A DNA stretch of 37,789 bases from a virus. The translations under genes and the position numbers were made by a program. The notes under the pieces are model-generated. The model saw nothing but the letters and a program-made list of their open reading frames with translations, was not told the DNA's origin and made no database searches. The first letter of the stretch is position 1. Each line of letters starts with the position of its first letter. Below, piece after piece: positions 1 to 7,206 of the stretch. The stretch spans positions 1-37,789 of the IMG/VR virus record IMGVR_UViG_3300042566_001188. One strand, given 5' to 3'.

Positions 1-18
1 CCTATATAGGCTATGTTA

Positions 19-27
19 ATTATAGCA
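19..27 (-). promoter_or_regulatory. Extended -10 promoter for gene beyond left edge
   Basis: The minus strand reads TGCTATAAT just after the stop codon of the tail assembly chaperone gene. It matches the extended -10 element seen before many genes here. No start codon follows within the remaining 18 bases, so the gene it serves, probably the tape measure gene, starts outside the window. Confidence 0.55.
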
Positions 28-35
28 TAAAGCGC

Positions 36-731
36 TTACTGTGTTAGATTTTCGTAATCTAATCCCATACCTATACCAAACCCAAGCTTTTGAGCTTTTG
101 GTCCTTGTAAAGATAATATATCATTTGAATCACTAGTTTGCCCTTTACTAAATACTCTAGCTTTCATATCTTCCCATTCTTGTTGTCCCTTGCTTTTCCC
201 CGACTGTTTATCTAGGTCAACACCCTGAATAGCAGCCATAAACTTTTTTTCAGCATAATCTAATTCTCTACTAACTTCTAGTGTTGCCATTAGCTCTGGC
301 ATAGATAGTGATAACTCTAACTCTTGGTAGTCTTTCCATATACCCAGCAAAAATACCTCTGACTCTAACTTAGCAAGATCAAGATCTTCCCAGGTAGAAC
401 CACTTTCTACTGCTTGGGTTTTTACTGGCTCTTCAGATTTTTTATTAATTCTTATGCCAGCGGAAATATCTAAAACTGAATAGACTGTTGGCATATCAAT
501 ATTTTCTTCAATATCCTCAACGCTGCCCGATATTGATGGATAGTATTGTTTCATACAAACCCTTACGCATTCTACTAATGCTGCAATTGCTTCATCATCA
601 TTTTTAGTTATTTTTACATTTTCAAATGCTTTCATAAATTCACGAAGATATTTAATTTTTAATGGCACAATTTCTACACTAGTTCCATCTAATAATTGAA
701 TTATTTCACTTTTATATATTGTAGTTGCCAT
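36..731 (-). CDS. Tail assembly chaperone
   Basis: The gene directly follows the tail tube protein gene in the direction of transcription, where siphoviruses place the chaperone that coats the tape measure protein. The 231-residue product has no signal peptide or membrane segment. Its middle carries the stretch SLSMPELMATLEVSRELDY followed by KKFMAAIQGVDLD, a pattern I associate with actinophage tail assembly chaperones. In many phages this protein is made as two products by a -1 ribosomal frameshift; here both parts lie in one uninterrupted frame. Translation starts at an ATG 9 nt after a TAGAAT -10 hexamer, with no Shine-Dalgarno, so the message is probably leaderless or nearly so. Confidence 0.72.
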   Translation of the reverse strand: MATTIYKSEIIQLLDGTSVEIVPLKIKYLREFMKAFENVKITKNDDEAIAALVECVRVCMKQYYPSISGSVEDIEENIDMPTVYSVLDISAGIRINKKSEEPVKTQAVESGSTWEDLDLAKLESEVFLLGIWKDYQELELSLSMPELMATLEVSRELDYAEKKFMAAIQGVDLDKQSGKSKGQQEWEDMKARVFSKGQTSDSNDILSLQGPKAQKLGFGIGMGLDYENLTQ

Positions 732-740
732 AGAAATTCA

Positions 741-749
741 ATTCTACCA
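741..749 (-). promoter_or_regulatory. Extended -10 promoter (TGGTAGAAT), near-leaderless
   Basis: TGGTAGAAT on the minus strand ends 9 nt before the ATG of the tail assembly chaperone gene and abuts the terminator of the preceding gene. A start 6-7 nt after the hexamer leaves a leader of only 2-3 nt. Confidence 0.6.
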
Positions 750-784
750 TAAAACAACAAAGCCCACATCCGAAGACATGGGCT
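749..784 (-). terminator. Rho-independent terminator after the tail tube gene
   Basis: On the minus strand a 10-bp stem (AGCCCATGTC pairing with GATGTGGGCT through two G-U wobbles) closes a UUCG tetraloop and is followed by TTGTTGTTTT. This insulates the abundantly needed tail tube gene from the chaperone gene. Confidence 0.85.
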
Positions 785-803
785 GTGAAGTATAGTTAAA
801 CTA

Positions 804-1442
804 TTATGATAGAAGGTCTCCGAATGTGCGGTCAACGATCTTACCGTATGATCCTGAAGTATCCTCTGGTAGCAAACGGAATGATACTTCAAACATTGAA
901 GCCTCATCACGCTTTGCTGAAACTGTTACGTTTTCAATTGACAAAGCACGGTATGCTGTGTAGACACGCTCCACAAATGGAGAATCTACGCAATCACCTG
1001 TTCCAGGTCCTACTGCAACAATTCCACGCTCTACTGGACATTCACCGATATCTCCTGCAGATAAGTTCAAAGACTTGCCTGTGTGAGTGTTGACGGATCC
1101 AGTCATTTCAGTATCGCTAAATGCTAGAGCCAAGAGAAGGTTCTCAAGGGTAGCTTCAGCAAAGGCAGTTGCAAGATTAACTTGCATACCTTGCTTATAA
1201 AGCTTAGCAACGTCAAGAATTTGGTCAACCTGAACTTCACCGAAGTCTGGTTGGAACTGCATTTCTAGACCGTTCATGGTGTAACCTACGTTAGTATATG
1301 TTGCATCATCTGAGAGTGTTTCTCTGAATGATACTTCAGTGCTAAAAGACTCCAATGTATTTGGAGTTAGGGTTGTATCTGCAACAAAAAGTGCTGCTGC
1401 ACCAACGATAATGTTGGATGATGTTCCACGACTATATGCCAT
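804..1442 (-). CDS. Major tail tube protein
   Basis: The 212-residue product is taken as the tail tube subunit from its place between the neck genes and the tail assembly chaperone, its size, and its soluble, beta-rich, Ala/Thr/Gly-rich composition without membrane segments. The ATG is preceded by a good ribosome site (AGAGGTG, about 5 nt upstream). The gene has its own promoter and a strong terminator, making it a separate monocistronic unit, as expected for a protein needed in many copies. Its codons look less AT-rich than those of the accessory genes, consistent with high expression. The assignment rests mainly on context because tube proteins are weakly conserved. Confidence 0.75.
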   Translation of the reverse strand: MAYSRGTSSNIIVGAAALFVADTTLTPNTLESFSTEVSFRETLSDDATYTNVGYTMNGLEMQFQPDFGEVQVDQILDVAKLYKQGMQVNLATAFAEATLENLLLALAFSDTEMTGSVNTHTGKSLNLSAGDIGECPVERGIVAVGPGTGDCVDSPFVERVYTAYRALSIENVTVSAKRDEASMFEVSFRLLPEDTSGSYGKIVDRTFGDLLS

Positions 1443-1501
1443 TTATTCACCTCTTTCTGTAAAAATAGATATTAAGTTTTGGCGCTTGTTTCCTCAAACT
1501 A

Positions 1502-1510
1502 ATTATAACA
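1502..1510 (-). promoter_or_regulatory. Extended -10 promoter for the tail tube gene
   Basis: TGTTATAAT on the minus strand lies about 60 nt before the tail tube ATG, just past the stop codon of the upstream neck gene. It would give a leader of roughly 50 nt carrying the ribosome site. Confidence 0.55.
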
Positions 1511-1515
1511 CCATT

Positions 1516-2088
1516 TTATGTATATCTAGCGCTGACCGCATCTGTAGTGTGGTAGTCATACTCAATAACTAGCTTATTAAGGAATAGTGTCCTAGCTGAG
1601 GCCAATTCTGCTATATCTCTTGACTCATCTGCTTGGTAAACCTTGGTATTGTGAAAATATACGTTGGGGGTAATAACATTGCCAGATTCATCTAAAATAT
1701 CATTTGATGCAATCCAGGAATTCATATCTTGGGCTGAAGAGTCTTCTCTATCGAGGCACTCAATAATTACACGAGTTACATCAAAAAGGTTACTAAGATC
1801 TGGGGCATATATAAAATATACTAGTTGCTCACGCTTGTGCCTATAGAAAGCGTTTGGTCTAAATCTAATTAATCTATCAAACATAATTACAGTGGCGTTA
1901 GGGTTATTTCTAATATATACACTATCGTTATAAATGTCTTCTATATTTATTGGACTTTGTGCAGGGAAAAATGGTTGGAATGGGTTAGGCCCATCCGGAA
2001 CCAATCCAAACTCTTGAAGCTCACTATTTACAAAAGCATTAAGAAAAGTTGGGGGAAAGCCAGTATTTAAATTAACATTAGAAGCCAT
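1516..2088 (-). CDS. Putative tail completion/terminator protein
   Basis: This 190-residue soluble protein is encoded last in the connector series, immediately before the tail tube gene, the usual place for the tail terminator (gpU-like) protein that caps the tail and joins it to the head. No specific motif is recognisable. The middle (YNDSVYIRNNPNATVIMFDR and following) looks like an alpha/beta domain. The ATG lies 4 nt after the stop codon of the preceding gene, so translation is likely coupled. The assignment rests on gene order. Confidence 0.5.
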   Translation of the reverse strand: MASNVNLNTGFPPTFLNAFVNSELQEFGLVPDGPNPFQPFFPAQSPINIEDIYNDSVYIRNNPNATVIMFDRLIRFRPNAFYRHKREQLVYFIYAPDLSNLFDVTRVIIECLDREDSSAQDMNSWIASNDILDESGNVITPNVYFHNTKVYQADESRDIAELASARTLFLNKLVIEYDYHTTDAVSARYT

Positions 2089-2092
2089 AGGA

Positions 2093-2770
2093 CTATTCTA
2101 CACCAATCTTTGCATTAATAATCCATTTATACCCAGTATCAATTCCCTTAGATCTTCCTAATCTGGAACCTGCTTTAACATTTTTCTTAAATACTGTGGG
2201 TCTACTAATATAGTCATAAATGCCACTAGCCCTAAGAAATGATTGTTTAAAATATCTTAGCATAAATTCATCCATAATGTTTTCAAAAGATCCTTGAACA
2301 TATTCTCCTCCAGGATTTCTAACAGTCACCGATCTTTTTGTAAATACGGTTTTTCCACCTTCAGTAAATACCAACACTGATGATTTTTTAGGTGTTATAG
2401 TTACTGGAATTCCTTCTTCCATAATTTTTGCTTTATTATAAAATGGTGTATTAGAGTCTTCCTGAAGACTTTTAGATTGTCTAAATGTGGACTTAATGCT
2501 TAATCCTAAATTGCTAACTGTATAATCTAAATCAAAAAGTCTTGCTTGAGGACTTCCAGTTTGATACCATTCATAAACGTGATGTAATGCTTGTGGATTT
2601 CCTCTTGCAGAAACATCTATGTAAGCCCCCATTGCCTGAATAACTCCCTGACCAAGATTTTTTAAAAATAGAGTTTTTCCTTTTTGCACTCCATCTAAAA
2701 ACCCAAAAGAATAGTTAACAATATTATTTATCTGTTTTTCAAATTGTTTTGTATTAGTTCTTGTTATCAT
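2093..2770 (-). CDS. Putative head-tail joining (neck) protein
   Basis: The 225-residue product lies between a head-closure-like gene and a tail-completion-like gene, the position of HK97 gp10-like neck proteins. It is basic, especially near the C terminus (FKKNVKAGSRLGRSKG), and has no membrane segment. Its start overlaps the stop of the preceding gene (TAATG), implying translational coupling. No catalytic motif is seen. The role is inferred from order and size. Confidence 0.5.
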   Translation of the reverse strand: MITRTNTKQFEKQINNIVNYSFGFLDGVQKGKTLFLKNLGQGVIQAMGAYIDVSARGNPQALHHVYEWYQTGSPQARLFDLDYTVSNLGLSIKSTFRQSKSLQEDSNTPFYNKAKIMEEGIPVTITPKKSSVLVFTEGGKTVFTKRSVTVRNPGGEYVQGSFENIMDEFMLRYFKQSFLRASGIYDYISRPTVFKKNVKAGSRLGRSKGIDTGYKWIINAKIGVE

Positions 2771-3219
2771 TAGTCACTCACTGTTTGATTCTCTGTTCTA
2801 CGCCAGAGCATCTTAAAATATTCTACTGATCCAAAAGGTCCAGTAAATGGCTCTACCGTTGCCATTTCATATATTGTTCCTTTTCCAGATCTAGGTCCTG
2901 CTGTTTCTTTGTAAATCATCTCGTCGTGAGCATTACGAATATTAGTTACTAAAATATTGGTTATGGCATTTTCAGAATTATTAGAGGATATTCTTGGATC
3001 AGACTTAGTCCTAGCAATAAGTTTATTTTCATATTGAAGAAATGTTTCTGGTTTAATATCTTCAGTTCCTGCACCGCCAACGCTTGTAGCATTACAAATT
3101 ATTGTTCTATCAAAAACCCAAGTTTTAGTTGCTTGTCCATATTGTGTTTGATTAATAATTGGATAATATATATCAGCCTTCATTGGATACATAAAGTCTG
3201 TTTGTAGACAAGAATCCAC
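2770..3219 (-). CDS. Putative head closure / head-tail adaptor protein
   Basis: This 149-residue protein has the size and position of head closure proteins (SPP1 gp16 / HK97 gp9 type). A beta-rich N-terminal part (MKADIYYPIINQTQYGQATK) resembles the start of such stopper proteins. The start codon is GTG, overlapping the TAG stop of the upstream gene, with an AGGAG ribosome site inside the end of that gene. The function is inferred from neighbours. Confidence 0.5.
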   Translation of the reverse strand: MDSCLQTDFMYPMKADIYYPIINQTQYGQATKTWVFDRTIICNATSVGGAGTEDIKPETFLQYENKLIARTKSDPRISSNNSENAITNILVTNIRNAHDEMIYKETAGPRSGKGTIYEMATVEPFTGPFGSVEYFKMLWRRTENQTVSD

Positions 3220-4211
3220 TATAATACTCCTGGACGGATAATCGTTTCTACATATTTATTTAATATTTTATCTACCAAAAGATTTCCAGTTCCTTCAATC
3301 ATTCTTTTATCATACTCAATTTTGAATTGATCTGTTGAATAATTTTTAACATAACGCTTATAATAGTCTAATCTACCGCATTTAATATCTTCAATTAACA
3401 ATTTTGTTGCATCTACAATATCTATTGGAACTACCTTATAGCCAGTTTCCAGCAAAAAGATACAATCAAGTCCTTCTGAAAATGCTGCTGATGGAAAAAT
3501 AGTTTGAACATTTCCACTATCTTCGGTATCAAATAAACTAATAGAGTCTGAAGGGGCTACGGGTATGCTTGGATATTTTCTTTCTGCACGACTTAAGGAA
3601 TCAACAAATGCTATTGGATCTTTTGTAATTGCACTTTTATCTTTAGTAATAAGGTAGTTATATTCTTTTAATGCTGGACCATTTACGGTGTCACTAAGGT
3701 CATAAACCAGCTCTGCATTTTCATATGCTTTTAAAATTTTATGTGTTCTTTTCCAAAGCGGTATGTAGTCAGTTCCTTGTCCAACAACTTCTAAGTATGT
3801 TCTATTATAATAAAATCCACCAGTAATAGAATCAATTATCATTCTTGCTAAATTTTCATATTCTGTGTAAGCAGTAATATCTGTAGCTGTTCCAGAAGTA
3901 GCAAGTGTTGCTGGATTTACGTATGGTCTAACAATTTCTAGATTATCCTCAACTACAACATCTCCACGCACAAGGTCTGCTCCAGATGATCCAGCATCTT
4001 CGTAAATGCTTAAAGCATAGGATTTATCATATTTAACAAAATCTCCAGTTAGCGAATAAACAATTTCTGAGTTTCCCGTTGAAATAATAGACTCTTCTGT
4101 TTCAGTCTGTTCTGCAACATCTTCAATAACAATAATGTAGTCTGTGTTTGCATCTGGAACGGTATATGTAACGGATAATGGGTATGGGGGAATACGAAGA
4201 ATTGTTGACAT
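3219..4211 (-). CDS. Putative head-tail connector (adaptor) with N-terminal beta domain
   Basis: The first 100 or so of 330 residues are beta-rich and Ig-like (starting LSVTYTVPDANTDYIIVIED). The remaining part is helical and ends in CGRLDYYKRYVKNYSTDQFK and LLVDKILNKYVETIIRPG, resembling the helical gp6-type connector that binds under the portal. It is longer than typical connectors (about 100-200 residues) because of the N-terminal domain. The ATG is 2 nt after the stop of the preceding small gene. The order capsid - small gene - connector fits siphovirus neck modules. Confidence 0.5.
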   Translation of the reverse strand: MSTILRIPPYPLSVTYTVPDANTDYIIVIEDVAEQTETEESIISTGNSEIVYSLTGDFVKYDKSYALSIYEDAGSSGADLVRGDVVVEDNLEIVRPYVNPATLATSGTATDITAYTEYENLARMIIDSITGGFYYNRTYLEVVGQGTDYIPLWKRTHKILKAYENAELVYDLSDTVNGPALKEYNYLITKDKSAITKDPIAFVDSLSRAERKYPSIPVAPSDSISLFDTEDSGNVQTIFPSAAFSEGLDCIFLLETGYKVVPIDIVDATKLLIEDIKCGRLDYYKRYVKNYSTDQFKIEYDKRMIEGTGNLLVDKILNKYVETIIRPGVL

Positions 4212-4213
4212 AA

Positions 4214-4564
4214 TTATTTACCGTAGTATGAGGATAACTCTTCAGGTGGTGCAATTCTAACCAACCTGTGTGTTAACCACTTTTCAGATGCCTCCTTTGA
4301 AACTATGTTGTAACCTACTTTTAAAGCCCCTAGATTGTCCATATGTAGGTTTCTTTCTGAATACAGGGCTACCTTATTAACCAAAGTTTTTACTTTTTCT
4401 ACTTTTTCTACTTCTTCTTTTGGCTCTGGTGGAATCCAACTAGCCAAGATTTCTAAAATTTCAAGTTTAGTATTTGCTTCAAATAATTCTATATTATTTT
4501 TTTTAGCATAAGATTTTAAAGACATTACAGTTTTTGTTGATAACTCTTCTATTGTTAGATTCAT
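4214..4564 (-). CDS. Small post-capsid protein with Rho-N/SAP-like N terminus
   Basis: The first 45 of 116 residues (LSTKTVMSLKSYAKKNNIEL, then a helix) resemble the Rho N-terminal/SAP-type helix-extended-loop-helix found in many phage proteins encoded after the major capsid gene. A charged Glu/Lys/Val linker follows (KEEVEKVEKVKTLV), then a short C-terminal domain. A ribosome site (TGGAGA) precedes the ATG. The gene begins a new unit between the capsid terminator and the connector genes. Its role is unknown; a head or neck accessory role is inferred. Confidence 0.5.
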   Translation of the reverse strand: MNLTIEELSTKTVMSLKSYAKKNNIELFEANTKLEILEILASWIPPEPKEEVEKVEKVKTLVNKVALYSERNLHMDNLGALKVGYNIVSKEASEKWLTHRLVRIAPPEELSSYYGK

Positions 4565-4586
4565 AATTCTCCAATGCTTATTTGTA

Positions 4587-4595
4587 ATTATACCA
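4587..4595 (-). promoter_or_regulatory. Extended -10 promoter of the neck operon
   Basis: TGGTATAAT on the minus strand lies immediately downstream of the capsid terminator and 22 nt before the ATG of the small post-capsid gene. It probably drives the connector genes down to the tail-completion gene. Confidence 0.65.
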
Positions 4596-4596
4596 G

Positions 4597-4631
4597 AAAA
4601 GAATAAAGCGGGTAGTTTTTACGCTACCCGC
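4597..4631 (-). terminator. Rho-independent terminator after the major capsid gene
   Basis: On the minus strand GCGGGTAG pairs perfectly with CTACCCGC across an 8-nt loop and is followed by TTTATTCTTTT. The 8-bp GC-rich stem lies just after the capsid stop codon. Confidence 0.88.
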
Positions 4632-4653
4632 CCTATTATTTATTGGTTAAATC

Positions 4654-5805
4654 TTAGGAATCAGCACTATCTGAGTCGACATAAGCGACTGCATCTAGCT
4701 CTTCCCATTGAATACCAAAGCGAACGAATACTGTGTATTCGATTGTGTCCTTCTTTGCACGATATTCACGATTTACTGTGATATCACGTTGGAAGCCCCA
4801 TACACGGTTCTGAGGGAATGTCAAGTCGACATATCCTGCAGGGTAATAAGGAACCTCAAGAACATCTACACCAAGCACACGGGTTGTGCGTGAGTTGCCA
4901 GTAGTCTGTGCACCACCATCAAGGAATGCTTGACGATTTGCTTCAGTGCTTCCTGGACGGTTAGCAAATGCTTCTGCAACTGCGTCAGCTAGTGTTCCGT
5001 TGTTACGGACAATACCAGCGAATGCATCAGTTCCTGCATAAAACTTAAGGTTTGACTTAAGTGCACGATACTTGCGTGGCATTGCTAAAAGCAAGCCTTG
5101 CATTACTGATGTTGTGTAGTTGTTGTCTGAAATTGTTGCAGCATATTCGTGTGCGTCGTTACCGACTGTTCCACGAGTTTGCTTTACGAATCCAGGCATA
5201 ATGGAAAGGAAGGCATCTCCGCCTGATCCTAGACCATTGATAGCAAGATCTTCAATATCGTTAGCAAATGCATTTGTCATCAAGCGAACTAGATGATCTT
5301 CAAGTGCTCCGCCTTCAATATTGTCTTCAAGTGCTTCAGTTGATACTTCCCAGTCAAGACGAATCTTTTTGGTAGTTAGTTCAACCTTTGAGAATGTTGC
5401 GCCAATGTTTGTATAATCTGGTGCGCCTTGTGCAGCTGCACGGATTACACGCTCTCCAACGTTGACCTTTTCGATCTCCATTGTGTTTGCTCTCATTGTA
5501 ACTCTACGTCCATCTTTGGCGAGAACTGTTGCATCCCACACATAGTCGATGAAGCGACGAGCCTGCTCTGGTGCTAGAATACCACCAGCCACGCCTGTTG
5601 GGTTTACTGCATTTGCTCCAGATGTTGATCCGAATGCTGCAGTTGCTGTGTTACCGAGTTGTGATCCTACAGACTGTGCTGCAGAGTCCAAACCAGTTGC
5701 ACTACCAACACCACCAGATACGAAACCGCCTTGAGAGTTAATCTCATTGCCTGCTCCGCCTGATCCAGGGTAATTTTTTTCTAGATTGTTATTTTGTTCC
5801 GACAT
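4654..5805 (-). CDS. Major capsid protein (HK97 fold)
   Basis: The product is 383 residues. A low-complexity Gly/Ser/Ala N-terminal stretch of about 80 residues is followed by GILAPEQARRFIDYVWDATV and a domain with strand/helix content typical of HK97-type capsid proteins. The start chosen is ATG, giving MSEQNNN; a GTG 9 nt further upstream overlaps the AGGAGGT ribosome site and is unlikely. The gene follows the protease/scaffold gene by 28 nt and ends before a strong terminator. Codon use is richer in G and C than in the accessory genes, as expected for the most abundant virion protein. Confidence 0.88.
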   Translation of the reverse strand: MSEQNNNLEKNYPGSGGAGNEINSQGGFVSGGVGSATGLDSAAQSVGSQLGNTATAAFGSTSGANAVNPTGVAGGILAPEQARRFIDYVWDATVLAKDGRRVTMRANTMEIEKVNVGERVIRAAAQGAPDYTNIGATFSKVELTTKKIRLDWEVSTEALEDNIEGGALEDHLVRLMTNAFANDIEDLAINGLGSGGDAFLSIMPGFVKQTRGTVGNDAHEYAATISDNNYTTSVMQGLLLAMPRKYRALKSNLKFYAGTDAFAGIVRNNGTLADAVAEAFANRPGSTEANRQAFLDGGAQTTGNSRTTRVLGVDVLEVPYYPAGYVDLTFPQNRVWGFQRDITVNREYRAKKDTIEYTVFVRFGIQWEELDAVAYVDSDSADS

Positions 5806-5833
5806 ATTGTTCACCTCCTAGTGATTGTATATC

Positions 5834-6397
5834 TTAGTTAAATAGGTCGGTTGATTTGAGGAAACGACCGCCCCATAGGGATTTCTGAACCTTTACAGGT
5901 TCAAACTGCACGATCTCGCCTAGATCGCCAGACTTGCGGAAAGCTGTATCTTGCTCTACGGCATCTACTCGCTTACCAAACTCATTAAAGACACCCTTAA
6001 CATCGTTAACTTCTCCAGATACGGCCTTAACCTCACTAGATACAGTGTCAATAGATTTACTTAGTGCAGCAATTTGGTCATGTAGTGACTTTACTGTTGC
6101 TGCAAGATCGCCAAAGGCATTTGTAAGAGAATTCTTAATGTCAGCAACTGCCTCAACAATTACATCATCAGACTTGGTTACATCATTTACATCTGCAACC
6201 TTTTCTCCCTCTTCTGATTTTTCAATAGAAGAATTTGCACTACCATCGACTGAATTTTCTGCATCTGTAGCTTTTGCTACTAATGCCTCATCAACGACTG
6301 CAGAAGTTTTAATAACTTCTACTGGTTGTGCCTCTGGAGCGACCTCAACATTTTCAACGTGATTATCTTTTTGGATATCTTGCGCTGCTTCTGTCAT
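5834..6397 (-). CDS. Nested scaffolding protein from internal start
   Basis: Codon 254 of the protease gene is an ATG preceded 7 nt upstream by AAGGAGGT (plus-strand positions 6405-6412), one of the best ribosome sites in the window. Starting there in the same frame gives a 187-residue protein, beginning MTEAAQDIQKD, made only of the acidic linker, coiled coil and C-terminal tail. Phage lambda makes its scaffold Nu3 in the same way, inside protease gene C. Separate translation would supply scaffold in excess over protease. The ribosome site is seen directly; the separate product is inferred. Confidence 0.6.
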   Translation of the reverse strand: MTEAAQDIQKDNHVENVEVAPEAQPVEVIKTSAVVDEALVAKATDAENSVDGSANSSIEKSEEGEKVADVNDVTKSDDVIVEAVADIKNSLTNAFGDLAATVKSLHDQIAALSKSIDTVSSEVKAVSGEVNDVKGVFNEFGKRVDAVEQDTAFRKSGDLGEIVQFEPVKVQKSLWGGRFLKSTDLFN

Positions 6398-7156
6398 AGG
6401 ACTAACCTCCTTTGTAATCTTAATTGTGCTAATGCCTTTGGCACTATCAACTAAGAACTTTATCATGTTTACTTTTTCATTATCATTTTTTTCAACAAAC
6501 CCTATATTTTGCATTTGCTTTTGTGTTATTGGATGCATTGCTGTTTCGGAATCTGAAATCATTACCAATCCTGTTTCTGCATCATAAAAAATATTTTCTG
6601 TTTCAATCTTTGAAAGCATTCCCTCAATTACATTGTGGCCATCTTTCTTTTCTATAGAAACAATGTTGGCAAATTGATTTGCTGGAGAATCTACAAGAGA
6701 TAGTTCAAACAAATCATACTCTTTAATAACACGAATGGTTTTATCCATTTCTTTATCAAATGCGTCATCCCAAGTTTTAATGTTTCCCCCAATTGAAAAC
6801 CCTGTGTATGTTCCATCCAATACCTTTTCCCAGGCATTTTGAGCACCTTTTGAAACGTATGCAGATACATAAACTCCACTATAAAACTTTTTATCATTTG
6901 GATCAAAATATCTATCTTCTTTAAATGAAACTATTTTTCCAACTGCTGATGGCTGATGCATTTCTCTTAGGTTTCCACGGAAATTTTTAAATGCATTTAC
7001 GCTAGACTCTGTAGTTACAATATCTCCTTGCTTATCAATATTGTCAAGAGTAGCAAAACCTGACACCATACGGCGCTCAATATCAACCTTTCCAATAGGC
7101 ATAGATATGCGAACGTTATCGCCTTCGGTTACCCAATGGGCTTTATTTATAATCAT
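5834..7156 (-). CDS. Prohead protease fused to scaffold-like domain
   Basis: Residues 1-170 form a prohead serine protease of the XkdF/S78 kind, which matures the capsid shell. Likely catalytic residues are His67 (in EMHQPS) and Ser121 (in TGFSIGGN), with the family's ELSLVDSPAN motif at 151-160. The region 255-330 is acidic and low-complexity, and about 330-410 is a coiled coil (repeated LTNAF, VKSLHDQIAALSKSIDTV), as in scaffolding or delta domains. The C terminus is basic/aromatic and may contact capsid subunits. The first ATG lies 9 nt after TGGTATAAT without a ribosome site, so translation is probably near-leaderless. An internal ribosome site may give a separate scaffold. Confidence 0.85.
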   Translation of the reverse strand: MIINKAHWVTEGDNVRISMPIGKVDIERRMVSGFATLDNIDKQGDIVTTESSVNAFKNFRGNLREMHQPSAVGKIVSFKEDRYFDPNDKKFYSGVYVSAYVSKGAQNAWEKVLDGTYTGFSIGGNIKTWDDAFDKEMDKTIRVIKEYDLFELSLVDSPANQFANIVSIEKKDGHNVIEGMLSKIETENIFYDAETGLVMISDSETAMHPITQKQMQNIGFVEKNDNEKVNMIKFLVDSAKGISTIKITKEVSPMTEAAQDIQKDNHVENVEVAPEAQPVEVIKTSAVVDEALVAKATDAENSVDGSANSSIEKSEEGEKVADVNDVTKSDDVIVEAVADIKNSLTNAFGDLAATVKSLHDQIAALSKSIDTVSSEVKAVSGEVNDVKGVFNEFGKRVDAVEQDTAFRKSGDLGEIVQFEPVKVQKSLWGGRFLKSTDLFN

Positions 7157-7165
7157 AGCTTTTCT

Positions 7166-7174
7166 ATTATACCA
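7166..7174 (-). promoter_or_regulatory. Extended -10 promoter, near-leaderless (protease)
   Basis: TGGTATAAT on the minus strand ends 9 nt before the protease ATG, leaving only 2-3 nt of leader. Confidence 0.65.
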
Positions 7175-7189
7175 AACATTTTAAACATT

Positions 7190-7206
7190 ATCTCAATTAT
7201 TGAGAT
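7190..7206 (-). terminator. Possible weak terminator hairpin at portal stop
   Basis: A perfect 7-bp inverted repeat (ATCTCAA / TTGAGAT) has the portal stop codon TAA as its loop. It is followed on the minus strand by a T/A-rich stretch rather than a clean T-run, so termination may be partial. Confidence 0.3.

Noticed and set aside
2305-2320. Internal ribosome site GGAGGA before an ATG in the neck gene
   Set aside because: The ATG is out of frame and opens only a short frame; the sequence is explained by Gly-Gly-Glu codons.
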